A program made the translations under genes and the position numbers. Of a stretch of DNA of 64,000 bases, positions 23,972 through 32,151 are shown piece after piece; the stretch's first letter is position 1, and each line of letters opens with the position of its first letter. The stretch is taken from contig NZ_JAIMID010000019.1 in NCBI RefSeq assembly GCF_019966535.1, positions 1-64,000 on the forward strand. Reading direction: 5' to 3'. A model generated the notes under the pieces. That model saw only the letters and a list, made by a program, of their open reading frames with translations, was not told where the DNA came from and did no database searches. Source of the stretch: Mesobacterium pallidum. GTDB taxonomy: Bacteria; Pseudomonadota; Alphaproteobacteria; Rhodobacterales; Rhodobacteraceae.

Positions 23972-25213
23972 ATGACCAAACACACCTGGGACGACGAGGA
24001 ATATTTCGAGTCCGATTTCGACCCCAAGCGCCGCCAGACGCTGGACATGCTGGCCCGGGGCGGGCTGTTCGCCGGCCTTTCGACCATGCTGGGCGGCCTG
24101 CCGAACCTGTCGTATGCGCAGGAAGACGAGGTCGTGCGCATCGGCTACCTGCCGATCACCGACGCCACCGCGCTGCTGGTCGCCCATGGCATGGGCTATT
24201 TCGAGGACGAGGGCCTCGAGGCCGAGGCGCCCACGCTGATCCGTGGCTGGTCGCCGCTGATCGAGGGCTTTGCCGCCAACAAGTTCAACCTGGTGCACTT
24301 CCTCAAGCCGATCCCGGTCTGGATGCGCTACAACAACAAGTTCCCGGTCAAGATCATGTCCTGGGCGCATACCAACGGCTCCGGCCTGGTCGTCGGCGGG
24401 CACACCGACATCACCGAGTTCGGCCAGCTGGGCGGCAAGCAGGTGGCGGTGCCCTTCTGGTACTCGATGCACAACGTGGTGCTGCAATACGCGCTGCGCC
24501 AGTCGGGCCTGACCCCCGTCATCAAGCCGCAGGGCGAACCGCTCGCGCCGACCGAGGTCAACCTCCAGGTCCTGCCGCCGCCCGAGATGCCGCCGGCGCT
24601 CGCCGCGCGCAAGATCGACGCCTATATCGTGGCCGAGCCCTTCAACGCCCTGGGTGAGCTAAAGGCCGGCGCCAAGATGCTGCGTTTTACCGGCGACATC
24701 TGGAAGAACCACCCCTGCTGCGTCGTCTGCATGCACGAAGAGGCGACCACCGCGCGCGCCGAATGGACCCAGAAGGTGATGAACGCCGTCGTGCGCGGCG
24801 CGATCTATGCCAGCCAGAACAAGGCCGAGGTGGCGGGGCTGCTGTCGAAAGACGGCTGGGGCTACCTGCCGGCGCCTGCGCCGGTCGTGACCCGCGCCAT
24901 GACCTATTACGAGGACGAGGGCTACACGCAGATCGGCGCCAACCAGAACGCCGCCGAATGGCAGAACGGTCGCATCGACTTCCAGCCCTGGCCGTATCCG
25001 TCGGCCACCAAGCTGATCGTGGAGGAGATGAACAAGACTGTGGTCTCGGGCGATGCGACCTTCCTGGCCGATCTCGACCCGCAATTCGTGGCCGAAGACC
25101 TCGTGAACTACGACTTCGTCAAGGCGGCGCTCGACAAGTACCCCGAGTGGAAGAACGACCCCTCCGTCTCGGCCGGGGATCCCTTCACCCGCGAAGAGGT
25201 GCTGAAGCTGTGA
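23972..25213 (+). CDS. ABC transporter substrate-binding protein (NitT/TauT family)
   Basis: This 413-residue periplasmic-type binding protein has an N-terminal twin-arginine-like signal: KRRQTLDMLARGGLFAGLST with cleavage likely after SYA near residue 47. The mature protein begins VRIGYLPITDATALLVAHGM, the usual opening of NrtA/SsuA/ThiY-type ligand binders, and continues with a two-lobed pattern (LGGKQVAVPFWYSMHNVVLQ; KIDAYIVAEPFNALGELKAG). A CC pair (NHPCCVVCMHEE) lies in the second lobe. Tat export implies folding before export, perhaps with a cofactor. The ligand is probably a small organosulfur compound, judging by the downstream OsmC and rhodanese genes. Its stop overlaps the permease GTG. 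Confidence 0.88.
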   Translation: MTKHTWDDEEYFESDFDPKRRQTLDMLARGGLFAGLSTMLGGLPNLSYAQEDEVVRIGYLPITDATALLVAHGMGYFEDEGLEAEAPTLIRGWSPLIEGFAANKFNLVHFLKPIPVWMRYNNKFPVKIMSWAHTNGSGLVVGGHTDITEFGQLGGKQVAVPFWYSMHNVVLQYALRQSGLTPVIKPQGEPLAPTEVNLQVLPPPEMPPALAARKIDAYIVAEPFNALGELKAGAKMLRFTGDIWKNHPCCVVCMHEEATTARAEWTQKVMNAVVRGAIYASQNKAEVAGLLSKDGWGYLPAPAPVVTRAMTYYEDEGYTQIGANQNAAEWQNGRIDFQPWPYPSATKLIVEEMNKTVVSGDATFLADLDPQFVAEDLVNYDFVKAALDKYPEWKNDPSVSAGDPFTREEVLKL

Positions 25214-26043
25214 CGGCGATCCCCGACACCGCACGGCGCAATGCGGGGGCAGGCGGGTTTCGCCTGTCGCAGCTGGCGCGGGCCCGCGGACTGGCGCATG
25301 CCGGCCTCGGCATCGCGCTGCTCATGGGCCTGTGGTGGCTGGGCGGTCGGGCCGTGGCGAACAATCCGAACATGTTCGCCTTTGCTGATTTCGCCCCCGG
25401 CCCGACGCTGTCGGCGCTGTGGGGGATCGTGCAAAGCGGCGCGGTGATCGACATGTCCGTGCCGTCGCTTTACCGCGTGGGCTACGGCATGCTGATCGCG
25501 GCCGCGCTGGGCATCCCGGTCGGCATCGCCATCGGGCGGCTGCCCTGGCTGCGCGAGTTGACCAACGTGCCGTTCCAGTTCCTGCGGATGATCTCTCCGC
25601 TCAGCTGGATGCCCATCGCGGTCATGGCTTATGACACCTGGGACGGGGCCATCGTCTTCCTGATCTCGGTCGCGGCCGTCTGGCCGATCCTGTTCTCGAC
25701 CGCCGCCGGGGTGCGCCGGATCGACCCGGCCTGGCTCAAGGTGGCCCGCAATCTGGGCGCCAACCCGCTCCATATGCTCTTTGTCGTGATCCTGCCTGCC
25801 ATCGCGGTCGACATCCTGACCGGCGTGCGGCTGGCCCTCGGCGTCGCCTGGGTCGTGCTGGTCCCGGCCGAATACCTCGGCGTGACCTCGGGCCTTGGCT
25901 ACGCGATCAACGATGCCCGCGACACGCTGGACTATGCGCAGCTCGGCGCCGTGGTCGTGGTCATCGGGATCATCGGCTTCGCCCTCGACAGCGGCCTTGC
26001 CGCGCTCATCAAGCGTTTCAACTGGGTCCGCGCCTCCGCGTGA
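25210..26043 (+). CDS. ABC transporter permease (NitT/TauT family)
   Basis: This 277-residue inner-membrane permease has about six transmembrane segments and the BPD-type coupling motif in VARNLGANPLHMLFVVILPA (roughly 178-197), where the conserved E-A-A-x3-G is replaced by a related form. The start is the GTG at 25210, which overlaps the TGA of the binding-protein gene (GTGA); no separate ribosome-binding site is needed. The downstream OsmC gene begins 35 bases after the stop. SsuC/TauC-like. Confidence 0.9.
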   Translation: MTAIPDTARRNAGAGGFRLSQLARARGLAHAGLGIALLMGLWWLGGRAVANNPNMFAFADFAPGPTLSALWGIVQSGAVIDMSVPSLYRVGYGMLIAAALGIPVGIAIGRLPWLRELTNVPFQFLRMISPLSWMPIAVMAYDTWDGAIVFLISVAAVWPILFSTAAGVRRIDPAWLKVARNLGANPLHMLFVVILPAIAVDILTGVRLALGVAWVVLVPAEYLGVTSGLGYAINDARDTLDYAQLGAVVVVIGIIGFALDSGLAALIKRFNWVRASA

Positions 26044-26078
26044 CCCCCGACATACAGACAACCAGAGGAGACCAACCC

Positions 26079-26615
26079 ATGTCTGCACCTGCCACCGCCC
26101 TGACGGGCTGCCTTGCGCCCATCGACAAGACCGGCCTTGATGCGCTGATCGAGAAGGGCAAGGAAAACCCCCAGGCGATCAAGACGCTGAACTGCAAAAC
26201 CGTGGCCGAGGGGCGGTTCCGCCACCTCAACTACATCCGCGATCTTGAGCCCTATATCGTGGACGAGCCGCCCGCGCTCTTGGGCGACGACACCGCGCCG
26301 AACCCGTCCGAGGCGTCGCTGGCCGCGCTCGGCTCCTGCGTCGCGGTCGGTCTGCACGCCAATGCCGTGGCCCGCGGGATCACCGTGCAGAAGCTGGAAA
26401 TCCAGCTCGAGGGCGACCTGAACATCACCGCCGTCTGGGGCACCGGCGACACCTCGGAAAAGCCCGTGGGTTTCACCGACGTGCGCATCAAGGTCGACAT
26501 GGAGGCCGATTGCCCCAAGGAAGAGATCGACGCCCTGATCCAGCACGTGATCCAGTGGTCGCCGGTCTTCAATACCTTCTCGCGCCCGGTGAACATGGTC
26601 GCCGAAGCCGTCTGA
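26079..26615 (+). CDS. OsmC family protein
   Basis: This 178-residue OsmC/Ohr-fold protein has the family's two redox cysteines in place: Cys87 in AALGSCVAVGLHANA and Cys145 in EADCPKEEIDALI. OsmC proteins reduce organic hydroperoxides or handle reactive thiol compounds. The length exceeds classical OsmC by about 35 residues at the N-terminus, where Cys11 and Cys39 also occur. The start at 26079 follows CAGAGGAG. Sitting between a sulfonate-type importer and a flavoprotein/rhodanese pair, it may process a thiol or persulfide intermediate. Confidence 0.88.
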   Translation: MSAPATALTGCLAPIDKTGLDALIEKGKENPQAIKTLNCKTVAEGRFRHLNYIRDLEPYIVDEPPALLGDDTAPNPSEASLAALGSCVAVGLHANAVARGITVQKLEIQLEGDLNITAVWGTGDTSEKPVGFTDVRIKVDMEADCPKEEIDALIQHVIQWSPVFNTFSRPVNMVAEAV

Positions 26616-26677
26616 CCCCCTACGGGTGCCGCCGGAACGCGCGCGGCGGCACCCCGCTTTCCCAGGAGACATCCCTG

Positions 26678-27778
26678 ATGACCATTGCCACCACCCTGAC
26701 CCCCTGCGACCTAGACGCCATCGCGGCGCTCGCGAAATCCGACCTCGCCCCCATCGCCCGCAAGATCGACGAAGAGCGCGTCTATCCCGAAGCGGTCCTG
26801 CGCGCCATGGGCGGGGCAGGGGCCTATGGCACCCATATCGGCGGCACGGATGCGGCGGTCGACCTTGGGCCCGCGATCCTGTCGATGGCCAAGGCGTCCG
26901 AGACGTGCCTGTCCACCGGCTTCTGCATGTGGTGCCAGGACGCGCTGGCCTGGTACATCGCCAGTTCGGACAACGACTGGCTCAAGACCAACCTGCTGCC
27001 GGGCATCGCCAAGGGAGAGATCCTTGGCGGCACCGGCATGTCGAACCCGATGAAGAGCATCGCCGAGATCGAGCCGCTGCGCCTCAAGGGCACCCGGGTC
27101 GAGGGCGGTTATTCGGTCAAGGGCCTGCTGCCCTGGGTGTCGAACCTCTCCGAAGGGGGCTATTTCGGCGTCATGTTCGGGGTCGAGGGCGATGGCGGCC
27201 CCAGAACCGTCATGGCTATCGCCCACGCGGATGCCGGGAAGGGCGTGAAGCTCAAGCTCGACCACGATTTCGTCGCCATGGGCGGCACGGCCACGGTGAA
27301 CGTGCAGTTCCGCGACGTTTTCATCCCCGATGAATACGTGATCGGCGACCCGGCCCCGGCATTCATCAAGCGCATCCGTGCCGGGTTCGTCCTGCTGCAA
27401 TGCGGGATGGCCGCCGGCATGATCCGCAGCGCCATCGACCAGATGGAGCAGGTGAAGGGCCCGCTGGGCCACGTCAACCAGTACCTCGAAAGACAGCCCG
27501 AGGATATCGAGGCCGAGTACGATGCGCTCGTCGCCGAGGTGCTCGCGCTGGCGCGCACGCCCTACGACGACACGGACGCGTTATGGAAGCGCGTGCTTCA
27601 GGCCCGGCTCAAGGGCGGAGAGCTCGCCGTCGAGGCCGCGCATTACGCCATGCTTCATTGCGGCGCGCGCGGTTACGTCAGCCAGGGCGCGGCGCAGCGC
27701 CGCCTGCGCGAGGCGTATTTCGTCGCCATCGTCACCCCGGCCACCAAGCACCTGCGCAAGATGATCGCCGCGCTCTGA
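26678..27778 (+). CDS. Acyl-CoA dehydrogenase-like flavoprotein
   Basis: This 366-residue protein of the acyl-CoA dehydrogenase superfamily has the N-terminal helical domain (YPEAVLRAMGGAGAYGTHIG), the middle beta domain with GGTGMSNPMKS, and the C-terminal helical bundle (AGFVLLQCGMAAGMIRSAID; LHCGARGYVSQGAAQRRLRE). The usual catalytic Glu position is not obvious. Members of this superfamily next to sulfonate transporters include flavin-dependent monooxygenases such as SfnB/DszC types that act on organosulfur compounds, which I consider at least as likely as a fatty-acyl role. The start at 26678 follows CCAGGAGAC. Confidence 0.8.
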   Translation: MTIATTLTPCDLDAIAALAKSDLAPIARKIDEERVYPEAVLRAMGGAGAYGTHIGGTDAAVDLGPAILSMAKASETCLSTGFCMWCQDALAWYIASSDNDWLKTNLLPGIAKGEILGGTGMSNPMKSIAEIEPLRLKGTRVEGGYSVKGLLPWVSNLSEGGYFGVMFGVEGDGGPRTVMAIAHADAGKGVKLKLDHDFVAMGGTATVNVQFRDVFIPDEYVIGDPAPAFIKRIRAGFVLLQCGMAAGMIRSAIDQMEQVKGPLGHVNQYLERQPEDIEAEYDALVAEVLALARTPYDDTDALWKRVLQARLKGGELAVEAAHYAMLHCGARGYVSQGAAQRRLREAYFVAIVTPATKHLRKMIAAL

Positions 27779-27807
27779 ATTGACGGACACGACCCGGAAA
27801 GGCCCGG

Positions 27808-27830
27808 CCCCGGCGCATCCCGCGCCGGGG
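27808..27830 (+). terminator. GC-rich hairpin between flavoprotein and rhodanese genes
   Basis: CCCCGGCGC-ATCCC-GCGCCGGGG is a perfect 9-bp stem with a 5-base loop, without a T-run, inside what is otherwise an operon. It may attenuate transcription into the rhodanese gene or protect the upstream mRNA. Confidence 0.5.
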
Positions 27831-27839
27831 AGCGGGAGG

Positions 27840-27859
27840 GGTTTGCCCTGTGGCAAACC
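27840..27859 (+). terminator. Second hairpin before the rhodanese gene
   Basis: GGTTTGCC-CTGT-GGCAAACC is a perfect 8-bp stem followed by TCCAATAAAAC, resembling an intrinsic terminator with a weak tail. It ends 33 bases before the rhodanese start. Together with the hairpin just upstream it points to partial termination or separate control of rhodanese expression. Confidence 0.5.
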
Positions 27860-27892
27860 TCCAATAAAACCCATCAACAGGAAGGACTTGCC

Positions 27893-28750
27893 ATGACATC
27901 CGCACTTGTCACGCCCGAAGAGCTGACCGCCATGATCGACGCCGGCACCTGCGTCGTGATCGACACCCGCGACCCCGACAGCTTTGCCGCCGGCCATGTG
28001 CCGGGCGCGGTCAACATGCACGACATCTTCACCTACCTCGCCACTTCGGACGCCGCCGGCATGGCCGCGCTCAAGGACAAGTTCGCGGCCGAGTTCGGCG
28101 CGGCGGGGCTTGACGGTGTCAAGACGGCCGTCATCTACGAGGCGACGATGACCACCGGCTTTGGCCAGTCCTGTCGCGGCTTCTACCTGCTCAGCTTCCT
28201 CGGCTATCCGTCGGTCAAGGTGCTGCACGGCGGCTATTCCGCCTGGCAGGGCGCGGGCATGCCCGTCTCGACCGAAGCCGCCGCGCCGACCCCGGCAGGG
28301 TTCGCGATCGACCCCGAGGCGGCCGCGATCATGATGGATGCCGAGGACATGAAGGCCGCCATAAACGACCCCGCGGCGGTGATCCTCGACGTGCGAGACA
28401 TTGACGAATGGATCGCCACCTCGTCCTCGCCCTATGGCGTCGATTTCTGCCCGCGCAAGGGCCGCATCCCCGGCGCCGTCTGGATCGAATGGTACCGCAT
28501 GATGAAACCGGGCGCGGCCGGGCCGATGATGAAATCCCGCGACGAGGTGCTCGCCGAATGCGCCACGGTCGGGATCACGCCCGACACGCCGGTCAAGCTT
28601 TACTGCTTCAAGGGGGCCCGGGCGTCGAACACCTTCCTGGCGCTCAAGGAAGCCGGGGTGACCGACGTCGCGATCTACTTCGGCTCCTGGAACGAATGGT
28701 CGCGCGACCCGTCGCTGCCGATCGAGGAAGGGCTACCGTTTACCGCCTGA
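27893..28750 (+). CDS. Tandem-domain rhodanese-like sulfurtransferase
   Basis: This 285-residue protein has two rhodanese domains. The N-terminal one (about 5-128) has VVIDTRDPDSFAAGHVPGAV but lacks the active cysteine loop. The C-terminal one (about 145-283) has VILDVRDIDEWI and the catalytic Cys238 in CFKGAR. Such enzymes move sulfane sulfur from thiosulfate or 3-mercaptopyruvate to thiophiles such as cyanide, glutathione or proteins. The start at 27893 follows AGGAAGG. As the last gene of the importer/OsmC/flavoprotein cluster, it probably handles sulfur released from the imported compound. Confidence 0.9.
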   Translation: MTSALVTPEELTAMIDAGTCVVIDTRDPDSFAAGHVPGAVNMHDIFTYLATSDAAGMAALKDKFAAEFGAAGLDGVKTAVIYEATMTTGFGQSCRGFYLLSFLGYPSVKVLHGGYSAWQGAGMPVSTEAAAPTPAGFAIDPEAAAIMMDAEDMKAAINDPAAVILDVRDIDEWIATSSSPYGVDFCPRKGRIPGAVWIEWYRMMKPGAAGPMMKSRDEVLAECATVGITPDTPVKLYCFKGARASNTFLALKEAGVTDVAIYFGSWNEWSRDPSLPIEEGLPFTA

Positions 28751-28770
28751 CCAGGGTGCGGAACGCGGGC

Positions 28771-28798
28771 GGGGGCGCCGGCGTCAGCCGGCGCCCCC
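28771..28798. terminator. Strong bidirectional terminator hairpin
   Basis: GGGGGCGCCGGC-GTCA-GCCGGCGCCCCC is a perfect 12-bp stem with a four-base loop, between the convergent rhodanese and aldo/keto reductase genes. A 20-base direct repeat (CGATGCCGAAGGC...GCGCAA) follows at 28805-28824 and 28836-28855. Confidence 0.7.
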
Positions 28799-28877
28799 CC
28801 CGGGCGATGCCGAAGGCAGCGCAATATACTCCTGCCGATGCCGAAGGCGGCGCAAACCTGGCGTCAGCCGCGCCCGG

Positions 28878-29918
28878 TCAGTAGGGCATCGGGTTGGCCT
28901 TGTGGACCTGGTCGATCTCTTCCAGCAGCTCGGCCGACAGCACCACGTCCTGCCCCTTGAGCATATGCGCCAGCTGCCCGGTCGTGGTCGCGCCAAAGAT
29001 CGGCGCGGTGACGAAGGGGCGCTGCTCGGCCCAGACCTGTGCCATGTGGATCGGGTCCACGCCATGCTTGCGCGCCAGCGCCACGTAGGTATCCGCGATC
29101 CTCGGCGCGCGCTCGGTCCAGCGCCCGCCCAGTTCCGGCCCGATGCTGCGGCGCGAGCCCTCGGGCACCGCCCCGCCGGAATACTTGCCCGTCAGCAGCC
29201 CCGCCGCCAGCGGCGAAAACGGCAGAAGGCCCACGTCCTCGTAGGCCGACATCTCGGCCATGTCGGTGTCGTAAAGCCGGCACATCAGCGAATACTCGTT
29301 CTGCACCGACACGACGCGCGGCCCGCCCATGGCGTCGGCCAGCCGCAGCCATTGCAGCGTGCCCCAGCAGGTGTCGTTCGACAGCCCGATGGCGCGGATC
29401 GTGCCGCGCTCGACCTCGCGGCTCAGCGCGCCCAGGCAATCGGCCATGTCCTGCACCGCCGCCGCCCGGTCGCGATTGGCCGGCGCGTAACTCCAGTTCT
29501 GGCGGAACATGTAGCTGCCCCGGTTCGGCCAATGCAGCTGGTAGAGGTCGATCACATCGGTCTGCAGCCGTTTCAGCGAGGCCTCGACCGTGCCGGGGAT
29601 CGTGTCCGAGGAAATCGGCGCCCCGTCGCGGATCATCTTGCTGTCGCCGGTGTGCTTGGTGGCCAGCACCACCTCTGACCGTCGCCCCGTGCGGGCGAAC
29701 CAGCGGCCCAGGATCTCTTCGGTCCCGCCGATGGTCTCGGCCTTGACCGGGTTCACCGGGTACATCTCGGCCGTGTCCCAGAAAGACACGCCCACATCGA
29801 GCGCCATGTCGAGTTGGGCATGGGCCTCGGCCTCGGGGGTCTGGTTGCCGAAGGTCATCGTGCCAAGGCACCAGGAGCTGACCTTGATCCCCGATCGCCC
29901 CAGTTCGCGCTTTTCCAT
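28878..29918 (-). CDS. Aldo/keto reductase (Tas-like)
   Basis: This 346-residue NADPH-dependent oxidoreductase barrel has the catalytic tetrad in place: Asp48, Tyr53 (FWDTAEMYPVNP), Lys88 (LATKHTG) and His129 (LYQLHWPNRG). The cofactor-binding C-terminal region includes GLLPFSPLAAGLLTGKY. It is most like the Tas/YghZ branch. Substrate unknown; these enzymes reduce assorted aldehydes and ketones. The start at 29918 follows GGCAGGAGAATGACGC. It is a single gene. Confidence 0.92.
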   Translation of the reverse strand: MEKRELGRSGIKVSSWCLGTMTFGNQTPEAEAHAQLDMALDVGVSFWDTAEMYPVNPVKAETIGGTEEILGRWFARTGRRSEVVLATKHTGDSKMIRDGAPISSDTIPGTVEASLKRLQTDVIDLYQLHWPNRGSYMFRQNWSYAPANRDRAAAVQDMADCLGALSREVERGTIRAIGLSNDTCWGTLQWLRLADAMGGPRVVSVQNEYSLMCRLYDTDMAEMSAYEDVGLLPFSPLAAGLLTGKYSGGAVPEGSRRSIGPELGGRWTERAPRIADTYVALARKHGVDPIHMAQVWAEQRPFVTAPIFGATTTGQLAHMLKGQDVVLSAELLEEIDQVHKANPMPY

Positions 29919-29999
29919 GCGTCATTCTCCTGCCGTTCGCGTGTTCGCCGGCAGGTTTGCACCCCGGCGCCGCGGGGTGCAAGCGCAGGGCCGCAGGCG

Positions 30000-30431
30000 T
30001 CAGGGCCGGATGTAGGTGTAGCCGTCCTCCTGCAACTCCATCAGGCGCACGACGCCCGAGGGCACGACGACCGCCTCGTCCATCAGCGCGATCTCGGCGC
30101 CGGCCTTCTGGCTCATGGCGCGCAGGGTGTTGCCGCAGGCGGCAAAGGTCAGGTGGTCCATTTCCAGCGCCATGGCGCTGATGCGGTCGGCCACCGGGCT
30201 TTTCCCGGGGACGAACATGTGCAGGCCGGGGCCATAGGCGACGATCTCGATGGTCACCTCGTCGCCGATGTCCTTGTAGTGGCTGGCCACGTTCTGCGCG
30301 TTGTTCAGCGCCATGTTCAGGACCTGCGGGTCGTTCTCGTCCACGTGGATCGCCAGCTTGTGCATCATGCCCTCGGCATTGGCCATCAGCGGCAGGGCGG
30401 CCAGCACGGCCGCCGCGAAAAGTCTGGTCAT
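30000..30431 (-). CDS. Exported DsrE family protein
   Basis: This 143-residue protein has a signal peptide (MTRLFAAAVLAALPLMANA) followed by a DsrE/DsrF-like fold: KLAIHVDENDPQVLNMALNN, VTIEIVAYGPGLHMFVPGK, and a Cys in TFAACGNTLRAM at the position of the family's sulfur-carrying cysteine. Periplasmic DsrE-like proteins are of unknown function; cytoplasmic relatives carry sulfur in sulfur oxidation. The start at 30431 follows GGGAGGAACC. It is transcribed alone in the same direction as its neighbours. A link to the sulfur cluster 1.3 kb away is possible but not shown. Confidence 0.85.
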   Translation of the reverse strand: MTRLFAAAVLAALPLMANAEGMMHKLAIHVDENDPQVLNMALNNAQNVASHYKDIGDEVTIEIVAYGPGLHMFVPGKSPVADRISAMALEMDHLTFAACGNTLRAMSQKAGAEIALMDEAVVVPSGVVRLMELQEDGYTYIRP

Positions 30432-30530
30432 TGCGGTTCCTCCCGTCAGCAATGGCACGATGATACGCTGCCCGCGCGGGAAGTCATGCTTTTTCTTGAA
30501 TGAGTGAATGTGAGCCCGCGGGGGACGCGT

Positions 30531-31268
30531 TCAGTCGGCCTCGGGGCCCTGCATCGGAAAGCCGCGCAGCCGCAGGAACAGGCTTGATTCGTCGTGGTTG
30601 CGGAAGAACGGGACCGACGCAGGCGCAGCCCGGTCGGCGGCGCGCTCGGCCACCTCGGCCAGGACGACCTCGGTGATGAACGGCAGGTCGAATTCCTGCG
30701 CGCGTTCGACGTCGATCCATTGCAGGTGGCTCAACTCGTCCTCGGCGCGGCTGAAATCGTCAGGATCCGTGGCCAGCGTCTCGGCATCGGCCAGGAAGAA
30801 CCGCGCGTCGAAGCGGCGCGGACGGCCCGGCGGGGTGATGGCGCGAAAGACGAATTGCAGCGCGCCGGCGTCGGGCAGGTGGCCGGTGGCGGCGAACCCG
30901 CGCCAGCCGCGCGGCGCCTCGTCCGGCCAGGTGCCGGGCTGGCCCAGGATCAGGCCCGTTTCCTCCCAAAGCTCGCGGATCGCGGCGCCGGCGAGGGCCT
31001 CGCCGATGGGCGGCGACTCCTCGTTCAGCCGCGCGGCGCAGACCGGATCGACGGGGCGGGCAAAGGGCACCTCGGCATCGACCGCATCGACCGCGCCGCC
31101 GGGAAAGACGAACTTGGAGGGCATGAAGGCGGCCGAGGCCCCGCGCTGGCCCATCAGGACCCGCGGCTGGCTGCCCCGGTCGCGCATCACGATGATCGTG
31201 GCGGCATCGCGCAGGGCACTCTTGTCCACCGCGCGCGTCGGCGCGTCCGTCCTGGTCTGCTCGCTCAC
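30531..31268 (-). CDS. NUDIX hydrolase
   Basis: This 245-residue NUDIX protein has PSKFVFPGGAVDAVDAE followed after an insertion by AAIRELWEETGL, the REUxEExGU core of the Nudix box. The box is split by about 25 residues, as in the CoA-pyrophosphatase-like/NUDT7-NUDT19 branch. The substrate may be a CoA ester or nucleotide sugar. The start is a GTG at 31268 behind GAGGAGGAG, 15 bases after the DUF983 stop, so the two genes are translated from one message. Confidence 0.88.
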   Translation of the reverse strand: MSEQTRTDAPTRAVDKSALRDAATIIVMRDRGSQPRVLMGQRGASAAFMPSKFVFPGGAVDAVDAEVPFARPVDPVCAARLNEESPPIGEALAGAAIRELWEETGLILGQPGTWPDEAPRGWRGFAATGHLPDAGALQFVFRAITPPGRPRRFDARFFLADAETLATDPDDFSRAEDELSHLQWIDVERAQEFDLPFITEVVLAEVAERAADRAAPASVPFFRNHDESSLFLRLRGFPMQGPEAD

Positions 31269-31283
31269 GCGATCTCCTCCTCG

Positions 31284-31688
31284 CTATTCCCCCGGCGCGG
31301 GCTCGGGCGCCTCGCCGCCAAAGCCGCCCATGAAGCGCGACCATTGAAAGGCGATGATGACCCCCTTGAGCCTGGGCAGAAGGTAGAGCGAAAGGGCGAC
31401 GCAGCCAACCGCAAAGACCGTGAACAGCACCAGCGGCTCGGGCCGGTACTTGACGAAGGCCCAGAGGAACGTCGGCGCCATCAGGTGCCCGACGATCAGG
31501 ATCGTGAGGTAGGCCGGGCCGTCGTCGGCGCGGTGGTGATGCAGCTCCTGCCGGCAGACCGGGCAGGAGTCGCGCACCTTGAGGTAGCTGCGCAACAGCG
31601 GCCCCTTGCCGCAATTGGGGCAGCGCCGGCGCCAGCCGTTGAACACGGCGGGCCAGATCGGCCGGTCTTGGTGTGAGCTTTCGGACAT
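31284..31688 (-). CDS. DUF983 family membrane protein
   Basis: This 134-residue protein begins with a zinc-ribbon-like segment, RRCPNCGKGPLLRSYLKV, then DSCPVCRQELHHHRADDGPAY (Cys pairs at about 23/26 and 42/45). Two membrane segments follow (about 59-80 and 86-108) with the DDGPAYLTI motif typical of DUF983. It resembles CtaA-linked or cytochrome-oxidase-associated DUF983 proteins, of unknown function. The start at 31688 is the last Met before the conserved part. It is paired with the NUDIX gene. Confidence 0.88.
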   Translation of the reverse strand: MSESSHQDRPIWPAVFNGWRRRCPNCGKGPLLRSYLKVRDSCPVCRQELHHHRADDGPAYLTILIVGHLMAPTFLWAFVKYRPEPLVLFTVFAVGCVALSLYLLPRLKGVIIAFQWSRFMGGFGGEAPEPAPGE

Positions 31689-32151
31689 GCGTGTCTTTCG
31701 GGTTGGTCTTGGGCCCCTGGGCGGCCGCCGGGGCCGACTGCCTGGGTGATAGCGCCTAACATCGGCATTATGACGGCGCCGGAAAAGGAGACAAGCTGCC
31801 CCGCGTCGGGATGTCGCGCGCCGGAACGCGCGCACGGGCGACATGCGCGCCGGAACGCGCGCACGGGCGTCAAGCGCGCCGGACCGCGCGCACGGGCGTC
31901 AAGCGCGCCGGACCGCGCGCTTGGCCGACATGCGCGCCGGACCGCGCGCTTGGGCGACATGCGCGCTGTACCGCTCGCGCGCAGGCTCGCGCGCAGACCC
32001 GTGGCGCATCCGGGATCACATTCCGATCACGAAATACGTGATCGCCGGCGGGGCCAGCGACGGAAGTTCCGGACTGCCGCGTTTGACCCCTCAGAAAGCA
32101 GGCACAGAGGCCGGTTTCGACCCCGAGTAAACAGACCAAGGGAATACCAAG
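31689..32151. other. Divergent intergenic region with tandem repeats
   Basis: This 463-base region lies between the divergent DUF983 and EF-hand genes. It contains the 29-bp repeat array listed next, a direct repeat of ATCAC/GTGATC-type sequence around 32016-32043, and otherwise no gene. Confidence 0.6.
31816..31960. repeat. 29-bp tandem repeat array, five units
   Basis: Units start at 31816, 31845, 31874, 31903 and 31932, each exactly 29 bases with consensus GCGCGCCGGAMCGCGCGC then ACGGGCGACAT or a close variant. A degenerate sixth begins at 31961. Each unit contains the GCGCG/CGCGC inverted repeat. The units abut without spacers, so this is a minisatellite, not a CRISPR array. The period is not a multiple of three, which argues against a protein repeat. 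Confidence 0.8.

Noticed and set aside
31816..31960. CRISPR array
   Set aside because: The repeat units abut with no spacers and no cas genes are nearby; it is a tandem minisatellite.
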